This document shows positions 15,875 through 24,613 of a stretch of DNA of 64,000 bases, piece by piece. Position 1 is the first letter of the stretch. The number at the start of each line of letters is the position of its first letter. Source of the DNA: Intestinimonas aquisgranensis (lineage in GTDB: Bacteria; Bacillota; Clostridia; Oscillospirales; Oscillospiraceae). The stretch lies in NCBI GenBank assembly GCA_020687605.1, contig JAJEQY010000006.1:22262-86261 (forward strand). Direction: 5' to 3'. The notes beneath the pieces are model-generated. The model was not told the origin of the DNA, did not search any database, and saw nothing but the letters and a program-made list of their open reading frames with translations. The translations under genes and the position numbers were made by a program.

Positions 15875-17560
15875 TTAGTCCTTTGCAGCGCGATTAATAG
15901 CGGAAAGGATACCTTTCAGCGGTGCCAGGTTGATATTGTGACTCATACCCACACCAAACCAGTCTTTACCATCCTCGTCCTGAAGGTGGATGTAGGCCAC
16001 CGCCTGAGAGTCAGAACCCTGCTTGATGGCGTGCTCTTTGTAGTCCACGAAAGTAAAACGGTCCATCTTCTGGCCGTGGATTGCATTGAAGAAGGCGTCG
16101 ATAGGTCCATTGCCGGAACCCTGGACCTGGAAGGTGGTATCCGTATGCCGGAGTGTACCGGCAAAGGTGACGTGAGAGTGGCCCTCCTCATCGGTGAACT
16201 CTGCAAAGGAGTGACGCACCAGTTCATAGGGCTTGGTGGCATCGATGTAATTTTCCCGGAACAATTCAAAGATGCGCTCCGGCTTGAGCTCCGTGCCCAC
16301 TCGATCCGTCTCCACCTGGACGATATTGCCGAACTCAGGGTGCATCGCTTTGGGCAGATCGAAGCCAAAGGTATGCTGCATGACAAAGGCGGCACCGCCC
16401 TTGCCAGACTGGGAGTTGATACGGATAATGGGCTCGTACTCCCGGCCCACGTCAGCCGGATCGATGGGCAGATAGGGAATCTCCCATTTGTCGCTGTGGC
16501 TCTCCTCCATGTACTGAGTGCCCTTATTGATGGCGTCCTGATGGGACCCGGAGAAGGCAGTGAAGACCAGCTCACCGGCATAGGGCTGCCGCTCCCCCAC
16601 CTTCATCTTTGTGCAGCGCTCATACATCTCTTTGATCTTGTTGATATTGGAGAAGTCCAGCTTGGGGTCCACGCCCTGGATATACATGTTCATGGCCAGA
16701 GTGACCATGTCCACGTTACCGGTGCGCTCGCCGTTGCCGAAGAGTGTAGCCTCGATGCGCTCAGCGCCGGCCAGCATGCCCATCTCGGCAGTGGCCACAC
16801 CCTCACCACGGTCATTGTGGGGGTGGAGGGAGATGATAGCGCAGTCCCGGCTGGGCAGCTTGGAGATGAAGTACTCGATCTCGTCGGCGAAGTAGTTGGG
16901 CATGCAGTTCTCCACGGTGGTGGGAAGGTTCAGAATGACCTTGTTCTCCGGGGTAGCGTGGAGGTGCTCCAGCACCGCCTGACAAATCTCAACGGCATAG
17001 TCCATCTCTGTACCCATAAAGGACTCCGGAGAGTACTGGTAGCGCAGGTTCATACCCTGCTCCAGCATAGGCTTGCTCATCTCATAGATGAGATCCGCAG
17101 CGTCGGTGGCGATCTTGGTGATGCCGTCCATGTCCATATGGAAGACTACCTTCCGCTGGAGCGTCGAGGTGGAATTATAGAAGTGGAGGATCACATTCTT
17201 GGCGCCCTGGATGGCCTCAAAAGTTTTCTTGATGAGATGGGGGCGGGCCTGGACCAGCACCTGGATGGTCACATCGTCAGGGATATGGCCACCATCGATC
17301 AGCTCCCGGCAGATCTCATATTCCGTCTCAGAGGCGGAGGGAAAGCCGATCTCGATCTCCTTGACACCAATGTCTACCAGGGTATGGAAGTACTCCAGCT
17401 TTTCCTCCAGATTCATGGGATCCACCAGCGCCTGGTTGCCATCCCGCAGGTCTACTGAGCACCAAATAGGGGGCTGCGTGATTTCCTTATCGGGCCAAGC
17501 GCGATGCTCCATTTTCAGCGGCACAAAAGGGATATACTTGTTCTCGGGATTTTTAATCAT
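15875..17560 (-). CDS. leuA: 2-isopropylmalate synthase
   Basis: This enzyme joins acetyl-CoA and 2-oxoisovalerate, the first step committed to leucine. The 561-residue protein is of the longer LeuA type: a HMGL-like TIM barrel with DLRDGNQ at 37-43 and HPHNDRGEG for metal binding, then a C-terminal regulatory dimer domain. The start MIKNPEN follows AAGGAGGAAGACGGAC; a longer frame continues into the T-box leader and is rejected. It stands alone, without leuB, leuC or leuD, under a leucine T-box with a consensus promoter. The long form is usually feedback-inhibited by leucine. Confidence 0.96.
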   Translation of the reverse strand: MIKNPENKYIPFVPLKMEHRAWPDKEITQPPIWCSVDLRDGNQALVDPMNLEEKLEYFHTLVDIGVKEIEIGFPSASETEYEICRELIDGGHIPDDVTIQVLVQARPHLIKKTFEAIQGAKNVILHFYNSTSTLQRKVVFHMDMDGITKIATDAADLIYEMSKPMLEQGMNLRYQYSPESFMGTEMDYAVEICQAVLEHLHATPENKVILNLPTTVENCMPNYFADEIEYFISKLPSRDCAIISLHPHNDRGEGVATAEMGMLAGAERIEATLFGNGERTGNVDMVTLAMNMYIQGVDPKLDFSNINKIKEMYERCTKMKVGERQPYAGELVFTAFSGSHQDAINKGTQYMEESHSDKWEIPYLPIDPADVGREYEPIIRINSQSGKGGAAFVMQHTFGFDLPKAMHPEFGNIVQVETDRVGTELKPERIFELFRENYIDATKPYELVRHSFAEFTDEEGHSHVTFAGTLRHTDTTFQVQGSGNGPIDAFFNAIHGQKMDRFTFVDYKEHAIKQGSDSQAVAYIHLQDEDGKDWFGVGMSHNINLAPLKGILSAINRAAKD

Positions 17561-17619
17561 GTCCGTCTTCCTCCTTATGATTCCAATGGTCTGGTGTGCG
17601 GGGACGCATGCCGGACAAA

Positions 17620-17892
17620 TGAAAAACGCCCCCGACCTCAACGGTCAGGGGCGTATAACTCATACGCGGTACCACCCTGATTCGACCGCCGGTCACCCGT
17701 ACGGTCCTCGTCGGCCTCCAGCAAGGCCCTGGCCGGTAACGCGGCCACGCGGCTCTCCCTACTGCGCCACCGGCGGTTCAGGAAAGCGGCTCAGGGATCA
17801 GTATCCACCTGCATGCGCCGTACCGGTTCACACCATCCACCGGCTCTCTGAACGGGCAATACGGGTCGTCTTCCCATCATTGCTTTTATGAG
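17620..17892 (-). promoter_or_regulatory. Leucine T-box riboswitch controlling leuA
   Basis: The minus-strand leader contains the invariant T-box motif GGTGGTACCGCG (17676-17665), then a terminator stem (CGCCCCTGACC with GGTCGGGGGCG, 17653-17627) and TTTTT. Upstream are Stem I features, including GAGAGCCGG and an AGTAGG segment. Aligned with the tyrosine T-box in this window, the specifier is CUG (17801-17799), a leucine codon: in both leaders exactly six bases separate the specifier from GAG. Uncharged tRNA-Leu would stabilise the antiterminator and allow leuA expression. Confidence 0.93.
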
Positions 17893-17896
17893 TTAC

Positions 17897-17925
17897 ATTG
17901 TAGAAGATTCCGGCCCGGTTGTCAA
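17897..17925 (-). promoter_or_regulatory. Consensus SigA promoter of the leuA T-box leader
   Basis: On the minus strand a perfect TTGACA (17925-17920), a 17-base spacer and TACAAT (17902-17897) directly precede the T-box RNA. Confidence 0.88.
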
Positions 17926-18050
17926 GCACAAAAAATTCATATTTTATCTCTTTCTTTTTGGGGTAACATACGTTATAGTGTGACCATAAAGGTTCGGCCC
18001 GTCTATACCTGTCCGACTGGATCCGACCGATATGATTGGAGTGATGATCT

Positions 18051-18773
18051 TTGGATTACAACGATTTTTACCAGAATGAGCGCCGGCAGGAGCAAAACAT
18101 GTTTACTGGATCCCTGTCGACCTACACTGCGAAAACCTTCCTTTGGATGTTCTTTGGCCTGCTGATCACCTTTGGTGTGGCGGTGGGCGGCTATGTGAGC
18201 GGACTTACCATCTACGCCTTCCTCAGTATTCCCGCCTTCCATGTCATCGTCCTGGTAGCCGAGCTGGCAGTGGTTCTGATTCTCAGCGCCCGCATCCACC
18301 GTCTCTCAGTACCAGGCGCCACGCTTTTGTTCTTTGCGTACGCCGCGCTGACCGGCGTAGTCTTTTCCACCTATTTTCTGATCTTTGACTTGGCCAGTCT
18401 GGTGCTTATCTTCGCCGTCACCGCCCTCTACTTCGGGGCACTGGCTCTATACGGCTACTTCACAAAGAGTGATCTCACCCGGCTGCGCCCCATCCTGACG
18501 GGCGGTCTCATCTTCCTGATCCTCTTTGGCCTGCTCTCCCTTTTCCTCCCCTTCTTCTCCGGCCTGGAACGGATCTACTGCCTCATCGGTATCGCCATCT
18601 TCCTGGGCCTCACCGCCTATGACACCCAGCAGATCAAGGCCAATTACTACGCCTTCGGACATGATGACCAACTGGCCCAAAAGGCTTCCATCTATTCTGC
18701 GCTTCAGCTCTATCTGGACTTCATCAACCTCTTCCTCTATCTGCTCCGCTTTATGGGAAAGAGCAAGCGCTGA
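18051..18773 (+). CDS. BI-1 / YbhL-type (UPF0005) integral membrane protein
   Basis: This 240-residue protein has seven predicted membrane helices and the family hallmark near the C-terminus (ITAYDTQQIK-like: LTAYDTQQIKANYYAF, then YLDFINLFLYLLRFMG). Family members include bacterial BsYetJ, a pH-sensitive calcium leak channel. The start appears to be TTG at 18051 with GGAG nine bases upstream; the first in-frame ATG, at 18099, would drop 16 plausible residues (DYNDFYQNERRQEQN). It is divergent from leuA and ends in its own terminator. Confidence 0.9.
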   Translation: MDYNDFYQNERRQEQNMFTGSLSTYTAKTFLWMFFGLLITFGVAVGGYVSGLTIYAFLSIPAFHVIVLVAELAVVLILSARIHRLSVPGATLLFFAYAALTGVVFSTYFLIFDLASLVLIFAVTALYFGALALYGYFTKSDLTRLRPILTGGLIFLILFGLLSLFLPFFSGLERIYCLIGIAIFLGLTAYDTQQIKANYYAFGHDDQLAQKASIYSALQLYLDFINLFLYLLRFMGKSKR

Positions 18774-18780
18774 GTCCACA

Positions 18781-18812
18781 GGGGGCGGTCAAATGACCGT
18801 CCCCAAATTTTT
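18781..18812 (+). terminator. Terminator after the BI-1 family gene
   Basis: GGGGCGGTCA pairs with TGACCGTCCCC around a tiny AA loop with one G-T pair, followed by AAATTTTTT. Confidence 0.8.
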
Positions 18813-18834
18813 TCTGAAATTCGGAAAAATATGC

Positions 18835-18862
18835 TTGACTTTCCCCGCAAACCTGATATAAT
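18835..18862 (+). promoter_or_regulatory. SigA promoter of tRNA-Gln
   Basis: TTGACT (18835-18840), a 16-base spacer and perfect TATAAT (18857-18862) lie 54 bases before the mature tRNA. Confidence 0.85.
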
Positions 18863-18916
18863 AACGTTCGTGCTCACGAGAGAGCAAAACAAAAAGCCAA
18901 GAGCACAAAACAAAAT

Positions 18917-18990
18917 AGCGGGATTGTGTAAGGGTAGCACGACAGACTCTGACTCTGTTTGTGAGGGTTCGAATCCTTCTCCCGCTGCCA
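18917..18990 (+). tRNA. tRNA-Gln (anticodon CUG)
   Basis: A complete cloverleaf of 74 bases can be drawn: acceptor AGCGGGA with TCCCGCT, D-arm, anticodon stem ACAGA/TCTGT around loop CTCTGAC (anticodon CTG, reading CAG), T-arm with GTTCGAA, and encoded CCA at the 3' end. It is a single tRNA gene with its own promoter and terminators. Confidence 0.95.
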
Positions 18991-18994
18991 AAAA

Positions 18995-19024
18995 GAGCAA
19001 GCGCAATGCGCTTGCTCTTTTTAT
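18995..19024 (+). terminator. Rho-independent terminator after tRNA-Gln
   Basis: A perfect 10-bp stem (GAGCAAGCGC with GCGCTTGCTC) with a 3-base loop is followed by TTTTTATTTTTT. Confidence 0.92.
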
Positions 19025-19050
19025 TTTTTGTGTCGCGAAAACAATAAGAA

Positions 19051-19085
19051 ACGCGGGTCCGCTTTCACGGACCCGCGTTTTCTTT
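19051..19085. terminator. Second terminator, also serving the nudix-rpoD operon
   Basis: ACGCGGGTCCG pairs perfectly with CGGACCCGCGT, followed by TTTTCTTTT on the plus strand and TTTCTTATTGTTTT on the minus strand. It backs up the tRNA terminator and could end the minus-strand transcript that leaves the NUDIX gene at 19208. The bases between 19086 and 19207 hold nothing else I recognise. Confidence 0.8.
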
Positions 19086-19207
19086 TGAGAGAGAGGAGGA
19101 GGTTTTGAATTGTGATCTCCCGACCACGGTTTTATTTTAGCACCTCTCCGCCCGGCAGGAATGGACAGATTTTAAATAGCTTGTAAATAAAATATGAACG
19201 GCTACAC

Positions 19208-19672
19208 TCACATCATCAGCTCAAAAATATCATCCTGGACGGAACGGAAATTTCCGCCATCCAGCCACCGCTGTACCTGCTCCAGCAGGAGAGGCTGGAT
19301 CTCCGGGTAGGTCAGCGCCTCTGGGAGAGCCTCCATCAAGCGGCACTCTGCCATCTCACTGCCCTCAGGAAGCTCATTCAGCTCCCACACATCGGCAAAA
19401 AAGAGCGCACCAAAGGAGGGGTCCTCCCCATCCTGAAACACGCCATAGGCAGCCACAGGCTCCATCTGACACTCCGTAACTCCGGTCTCCTCCCGGAACT
19501 CCCGGGCAGCGGTTTCATGGATATCCTCACCTGGCTCCCGGTGTCCGCCGGGCAGCTCCCAGGTCTGCCGCTCCCTATGGCGGCACAAGAGCCACTTCTC
19601 CCCTATCCTGGCACAGATGACCGCATATTTCAGGTCACTGTCCAGCGCCTGGTCATAGAATTTGATTTTCAT
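19208..19672 (-). CDS. NUDIX hydrolase
   Basis: This 154-residue protein has a complete Nudix box at residues 43-65 (Gly43, Glu49, then REFREETG). Such enzymes hydrolyse nucleoside diphosphate-linked compounds such as oxidised nucleotides. The substrate is not readable from sequence; the basic RHRERQTWELPGG approach is like the MutT/8-oxo-dGTPase group. It starts 10 bases after the rpoD stop and is probably the last gene of a dgt-dnaG-rpoD-nudix transcript, a context suited to nucleotide-pool cleaning. Confidence 0.92.
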   Translation of the reverse strand: MKIKFYDQALDSDLKYAVICARIGEKWLLCRHRERQTWELPGGHREPGEDIHETAAREFREETGVTECQMEPVAAYGVFQDGEDPSFGALFFADVWELNELPEGSEMAECRLMEALPEALTYPEIQPLLLEQVQRWLDGGNFRSVQDDIFELMM

Positions 19673-19682
19673 GCTGCGCCCC

Positions 19683-21002
19683 TCAGTTCAGGAAGTCCTT
19701 AAGCTTCTTGCTCCGGCTGGGGTGGCGGAGCTTTCTCAGGGCCTTGGCCTCGATCTGACGGATACGCTCACGGGTTACATTAAACTCCTTACCCACCTCT
19801 TCCAGGGTGCGGGTACGGCCGTCCTCCAGGCCGAAGCGCAGCTTGAGGACCTTCTCCTCCCTGGGGGTGAGGGTGTCCAGCACGTCAATGAGCTGCTCCT
19901 TGAGCAGGGTATAGCTGGCGGCCTCAGAGGGCTCAGAGGCATCCTCATCAGGAATAAAGTCACCCAGATGAGAGTCCTCCTCCTCACCGATGGGAGTTTC
20001 CAGGCTCACGGGCTCCTGGGCGATCTTCAGGATCTCCCGGACCTTATCCACCGGCATATTCATCTCCTCAGAGATCTCTTCAGGGCTGGGGTCGTGGCCC
20101 AGCTCCTGGAGCAGCTGACGGGAGACGCGGATGACCTTATTGATGGTCTCCACCATGTGGACAGGGATACGGATGGTACGGGCCTGGTCGGCGATGGCGC
20201 GGGTAATGGCCTGGCGGATCCACCAGGTAGCGTAGGTAGAGAACTTATAACCCTTGGTGTAATCAAACTTCTCCACGGCCTTGATGAGGCCCAGGTTGCC
20301 TTCCTGAATCAAATCCAGGAAGAGCATACCGCGGCCCACATAGCGCTTGGCAATGGAGACAACCAGACGGAGGTTGGCCTCAGCCAGGCGCTGCTTTGCG
20401 GCCTCACCACGCTTGATGGCACGCTTGAGCGCCTTCTCTTCCTCCGGTGTGAGGACGATCTCCTCGCCCTTCTTCTTTGCGCTCTCGATCTCCGCCATAC
20501 GCTCCTTGGCGGCATCGCCGGCACCCATGTCCTGAGCCAGACGTACCTCCTCGTCCGGAGTCAGCAGGTTTACCTTGCCGATCTCTTTGAGGTACATGCG
20601 CACCGGGTCGTCGATACCGAAGGAGTCCACCAGGGTATTGGGGTCCACGATCTCCTCTTCGGGAATATCCTCGATCTCCTCCAGGCTAGGGACCTCATCC
20701 ACCAGCTCAGGCAGATAGTCCTCCCCCGCGGTGTCGATCCCCATGTTCTCCATGGCATCATAAATCTTATCCAGCTGCTCGCTTTCCAGGTCCATCTCTT
20801 CCAGGACGTCCATGAGCTCGCTGGAGGACAGCTTGCCCTTCTTCTTTCCCTTATCCAGCAGCTCCGCCAGCTTTTCGGCACCCTGAACGCCCTCAACGAC
20901 CTTCATCAGCTCCGCCTTGCCGGCCTCGATCTTCTCTCCACTGGTGACCTGGGCCTTCTTGGGAAGCTCAGCAGGCATATCCAGTATTCTCTTTCCACTC
21001 AT
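19683..21002 (-). CDS. rpoD: RNA polymerase primary sigma factor (SigA/RpoD)
   Basis: This is the housekeeping sigma factor, 439 residues. A region 1.1-like acidic N-terminus (about 40-100) is followed by region 1.2 (PVRMYLKEIG), region 2 (LRLVVSIAKRY, with the aromatic TYATWWIRQAI segment for DNA melting), region 3 and region 4 with the RTLEEVGKEF and RIRQIEAKALRKLR helix-turn-helix. The start at 21002 is chosen because GGAGG lies 8 bases upstream; an earlier in-frame Met at 21017 overlaps dnaG and has no such site. Order dnaG-rpoD is the classical macromolecular synthesis operon without rpsU. Confidence 0.98.
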   Translation of the reverse strand: MSGKRILDMPAELPKKAQVTSGEKIEAGKAELMKVVEGVQGAEKLAELLDKGKKKGKLSSSELMDVLEEMDLESEQLDKIYDAMENMGIDTAGEDYLPELVDEVPSLEEIEDIPEEEIVDPNTLVDSFGIDDPVRMYLKEIGKVNLLTPDEEVRLAQDMGAGDAAKERMAEIESAKKKGEEIVLTPEEEKALKRAIKRGEAAKQRLAEANLRLVVSIAKRYVGRGMLFLDLIQEGNLGLIKAVEKFDYTKGYKFSTYATWWIRQAITRAIADQARTIRIPVHMVETINKVIRVSRQLLQELGHDPSPEEISEEMNMPVDKVREILKIAQEPVSLETPIGEEEDSHLGDFIPDEDASEPSEAASYTLLKEQLIDVLDTLTPREEKVLKLRFGLEDGRTRTLEEVGKEFNVTRERIRQIEAKALRKLRHPSRSKKLKDFLN

Positions 21003-21006
21003 GGAC

Positions 21007-22761
21007 TCATCCTCCATATGCTTTTTTCTCAAGCAGCTTTTTCTGCATGGCCAGCAGTTCATCGGACTCCCCTGCCAGCCTGCGTTTTTCCGCTTCTGTC
21101 TCTATAATCTCTATGTAATCCCTCATGGCGCGCGCGCCATTCTGGAGAGATTCCGGTTGTGTCAGCACACCGCTCAGGTGGCTCATTTCGGTGGGCTCCA
21201 GCTCGCCGGCCAGAGCGGCCAGGCTGACGGTAAGCCCGTTGGTCCAGCGCTCCCGAAGCAGACGGAAAACCCTTCCCAGGAGCGGCGCGGAGAAATGCTC
21301 CGGGTCCAGGGCGGCCGCGCTGCCGAAAAGCTCCGGGTCCAGGATCACCAGCCGCAGGACGCCCTCCTCCGCCCGTGCAGATCGGAGGTTGTCATAACGC
21401 AATGCCCGCTCCTTGGGCTGGAGCTGGACCGCCGGCGTCAAATCCCGGCGCTCCTGCTGTTTTTTCGCCTTCCAGCTCAAACGGGAGCGCTCCCGCTTGA
21501 CCTCCTGGGCCACCACCTCGGCGGTGACTCCCGCCATCTCGGCGCATCGGGCGCCGTAGATCTCCCGTTCCGCCGGGCTGGGCAGCTGGGCCAAAATAGG
21601 GACGGCCTCCTTCAAAAACTCCACTCGCTGGGCGTCATCGGTTAGGTCGTATTTCCCCTTTACCTGGTCGATTCGGTATTCAATGTGGTTCTCACTCTGG
21701 TCCAGGAGTTTGGCAAAGGCCTCCGGGCCGTATTTGCCGATAAACTCGTCTGGGTCCTTAGCACCTTTCATACGCAGGACCCGGACCTTCATCCCCGTCT
21801 TCTCCAGCAGCCCAATGGCCCGCTGGGCCGCCGAGACGCCGGCGCCGTCGCCATCGTAGGCGATGACCACCTCTTTGGTGTACCGGGAGAGAAGCTGTGC
21901 GTGGTCCGGCGTCAGGGCGGTGCCCAGAGAGGCCACAGCGCAGTCAAATCCAGCCTGGTGGAGGGACAGGGTGTCCATATAGCCCTCGGTCAGGATGATG
22001 CGGCCCAGGCGGGTCTTTTTGGCGATATTCAGGGCAAAGAGATTGCGGCCCTTATTGAAGACCGGGGTGTCCGGCGAGTTAAGGTATTTTGGTGTGGAGT
22101 CGTCCAGTACACGTCCGCCAAACCCGATCACATCGCCCCGCAGGTCTATGATGGGGAACATAACACGATTCCGGAACCGGTCATAGACCCGGCCCTCCTT
22201 GCTGCGGACCACCAGCCCGGCCTCCAGCAGTTCACTCTTCTCATAGCCCTTAGCGGCCATTGCGGTGATGAGCTTGTCCCACCCATCCGGCGCCATGCCC
22301 AGACCAAACCTGGTTACTGTGGCCTTAGAGAGCTTCCGCTTGCCGAAGAGATACTCCACGCCGGCCTGCCCGGCTGGGCTGTGGAGCACACTGTGAAAGT
22401 ATCGGGCGGCCTCCTTGTTGAGAGCCAGGAGCCGCTCCCGCTTTTTACGAAAGCCTCCATCTCCCCTCTCCTCCGGCACCTGCAGCCCCGCACGTTTGGC
22501 CAGGAACCGCACGGCGTCCGGGTAGGAGAGGTTCTCCATCTCCATGATGAAGTTGATTACGCCTCCGCCTTTGCCGCAGCCGAAGCACTTGTACATCTGA
22601 CGCTCCGGCACCACATGGAAGGACGGGGTGCGCTCGCTGTGGAAGGGGCAGCAGCCCCAGAGGCTGCCCCCCTTCCGGGTCAGGGGAACGTAGTCGGCCA
22701 CCACGTCCGCGATGTCGCACCGCGCCATCAATTCATCGATGAATTGTGCCGGGATGGCCAT
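21007..22761 (-). CDS. dnaG: DNA primase
   Basis: Primase makes RNA primers at the replication fork with DnaB helicase. The 584-residue protein has the CHC2 zinc finger (Cys38, His41, Cys59, Cys62), the RNA polymerase core (with EERGDGGF and LGMAPDGWDKL regions), a TOPRIM domain with acidic motifs EGYMD and DGDGAG, and a C-terminal helicase-binding region. The ATG follows AAAGGGGGAG. rpoD starts about 5 bases after its stop. Confidence 0.98.
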   Translation of the reverse strand: MAIPAQFIDELMARCDIADVVADYVPLTRKGGSLWGCCPFHSERTPSFHVVPERQMYKCFGCGKGGGVINFIMEMENLSYPDAVRFLAKRAGLQVPEERGDGGFRKKRERLLALNKEAARYFHSVLHSPAGQAGVEYLFGKRKLSKATVTRFGLGMAPDGWDKLITAMAAKGYEKSELLEAGLVVRSKEGRVYDRFRNRVMFPIIDLRGDVIGFGGRVLDDSTPKYLNSPDTPVFNKGRNLFALNIAKKTRLGRIILTEGYMDTLSLHQAGFDCAVASLGTALTPDHAQLLSRYTKEVVIAYDGDGAGVSAAQRAIGLLEKTGMKVRVLRMKGAKDPDEFIGKYGPEAFAKLLDQSENHIEYRIDQVKGKYDLTDDAQRVEFLKEAVPILAQLPSPAEREIYGARCAEMAGVTAEVVAQEVKRERSRLSWKAKKQQERRDLTPAVQLQPKERALRYDNLRSARAEEGVLRLVILDPELFGSAAALDPEHFSAPLLGRVFRLLRERWTNGLTVSLAALAGELEPTEMSHLSGVLTQPESLQNGARAMRDYIEIIETEAEKRRLAGESDELLAMQKKLLEKKAYGG

Positions 22762-22820
22762 GTTTCTCCCCCTTTCAGGCTATTTTTACCGCCATACGGC
22801 GGATTCATACCGTCCGGACT

Positions 22821-23825
22821 TCACTTGACGCCCCAGGACATGGGGATAAAGGCCGCGGAATACTTCTCCACCGCGTAATTGTCGGTCATACCGGCGATAT
22901 AATCGCACACCGCCCGCTCCACGCTCTCCCGCTCACGGATGTCCTGGAACTCCGGGGGAAGCATGTCCGGATCGTGGCAGTAGTATTCAAACAGCCGCAT
23001 GAGCATGCCCTGCGCTTTAGACTCCTCCCCCTTCGCCACCGGGTTACGATAGACGTGCTCAAACATGAACTCCCGCAGGTTGTCCATGGCCTCCCGGCAG
23101 GCGTCCGACTGACGCAGGGCGCCAATGTCGGCGCTCTCCCGGATAATATCCGTGGTAAGGGTGTCAATGCGCTCGGAGTAAGTAAAGCCCAGCACGTTGG
23201 AGATCTCCAGCGGGATGTCCATGGGATAGATGATCCCGCCCCGCATGGCGTCGTCAATGTCGGCGTTGATATAGGCGATCTTGTCCGCCAGACGCAGGAT
23301 CTGTCCCTCCAGAGTCTCAGCCCGGTCGGGACCAGTGTGGCACAAAATGCCCCGCCGCACCTCATAGGTGAGGTTCAGGCCGTCCCCGTCGTTTTCCAGA
23401 CGGTCCACCACCCGCAGGGATTGGACGTTGTGCTCAAAGCCGCCGGGCATGATCTCGTTGAGCACCCGCTCACCGGCGTGACCAAAGGGAGTGTGTCCCA
23501 GGTCGTGGCCGTAGGCGGCCGCCTCGGTCAGGTCCTCATTGAGCTGCAGCCCACGGGCCAGGGTACGGGCGATACGGACCACCTCGATGGTGTGGGTCAT
23601 ACGGGTACGGTAGTGGTCACCCTCAGGGTGCAGGAAAACCTGTGTCTTGTGCATCAGCCGCCGAAAAGCCTTGGAGTGGACAATGCGGTCGATGTCCCGC
23701 TGAAAGCAGGTCCGCACTGGGCAGGGTTCCACCGGTCGAGCCCGGCCCCTGGAGTCGGCAGACAGGCAGGCATAGGGCGAGAGGAACCGCCTTTCCTGGG
23801 CCTCCCGTCGCTCTCGTTCCGTCAA
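22821..23825 (-). CDS. dgt: Deoxyguanosinetriphosphate triphosphohydrolase-like HD protein
   Basis: This 334-residue HD-domain protein belongs to the Dgt family, which removes triphosphate from dNTPs. Metal ligands are visible: His78 (RMTH), His107-Asp108 (AYGHDLGHTPFGH) and the later DKIAYINADIDDA motif. Clostridial members of this length precede dnaG. The start codon is TTG at 23825, with GGGAGG nine bases upstream; there is no closer in-frame ATG. It heads the dgt-dnaG-rpoD-nudix run. No convincing promoter was seen in the 125-base gap upstream. Confidence 0.92.
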   Translation of the reverse strand: MTERERREAQERRFLSPYACLSADSRGRARPVEPCPVRTCFQRDIDRIVHSKAFRRLMHKTQVFLHPEGDHYRTRMTHTIEVVRIARTLARGLQLNEDLTEAAAYGHDLGHTPFGHAGERVLNEIMPGGFEHNVQSLRVVDRLENDGDGLNLTYEVRRGILCHTGPDRAETLEGQILRLADKIAYINADIDDAMRGGIIYPMDIPLEISNVLGFTYSERIDTLTTDIIRESADIGALRQSDACREAMDNLREFMFEHVYRNPVAKGEESKAQGMLMRLFEYYCHDPDMLPPEFQDIRERESVERAVCDYIAGMTDNYAVEKYSAAFIPMSWGVK

Positions 23826-23950
23826 GGCGTCTCACCTCCCTAGAAAAAAGTCTGAGGTGTTATACGCCGCGGGCAGGGAAAAATCCTGCTTGTCCGAGAA
23901 AAATTCATAGATTATTCATCATCGGCTCCGGTCTGGGGGCGGAGCTTCAT

Positions 23951-24595
23951 TCAGTCCCTCTCCTTCGGGGGGATCAGAGGCGCCGCCCGGAAGTCCTGTC
24001 CGGTAACAGCGGGCGTCACCGCCCCGGCGGTGAGCTCCACTACCCGGTCTACAAAGGCCGCCTCCCCGCCCTCGGGCAGGAAAACAGTGAGGCCCACGTC
24101 GGCGGCATAGTCGGTCTCCCCCAGGAGACCTCCGGCCTCCTCCGCCTCCAGCTTAATCCGCTCCAGGAGATGATAGGGAAAACGCAGCTCGAGCCGGGAC
24201 CACTGGCGGACCACCGAGATACCGGCGGCATCCAGGGCGTCCCTGGCACTTTGGGTATAGGCCCGCACCAGCCCACCGGCCCCCAGCAATATGCCGCCAA
24301 AGTACCGGGTCACCACGCAGACCACGTCCACCACGCCCTCCCGCTGAAAGACGTTGAGCATGGGCTGGCCCGCCGTGCCCTGGGGCTCTCCGTCGTCGGA
24401 GTAGCGCTCGGTGCCGTCCTTGAGCCGGTAGCACCAGCAGTTATGGCGGGCATCATAGTGCTTTTTCTTAGTCTCCTCGATCCGAGCCCTGGCCTCCTCC
24501 TCGCTCTGCACATGCCATACATGGCCGATGAAGCGGGAGCGTTTTTCCACCAGCTCGGTCTCGGAGGATGCTGTGGGGATATAATACTCTGTCAT
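23951..24595 (-). CDS. YigZ / IMPACT family protein
   Basis: This 214-residue protein has the UPF0029 (IMPACT) N-terminal domain with SRFIGHVW, DARHNCWCYRL, SDDGEPQGTAGQPML and VTRYFGGILLGAGGLVRAY motifs, followed by a ferredoxin-like C-terminal domain. Relatives bind ribosomes or nucleic acid; the bacterial function is unsettled. It starts 18 bases after the hflX stop, so the two are cotranscribed, which fits a ribosome-linked role for both. Confidence 0.92.
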   Translation of the reverse strand: MTEYYIPTASSETELVEKRSRFIGHVWHVQSEEEARARIEETKKKHYDARHNCWCYRLKDGTERYSDDGEPQGTAGQPMLNVFQREGVVDVVCVVTRYFGGILLGAGGLVRAYTQSARDALDAAGISVVRQWSRLELRFPYHLLERIKLEAEEAGGLLGETDYAADVGLTVFLPEGGEAAFVDRVVELTAGAVTPAVTGQDFRAAPLIPPKERD

Positions 24596-24613
24596 GGCCG
24601 GTCCTCATTTCTG

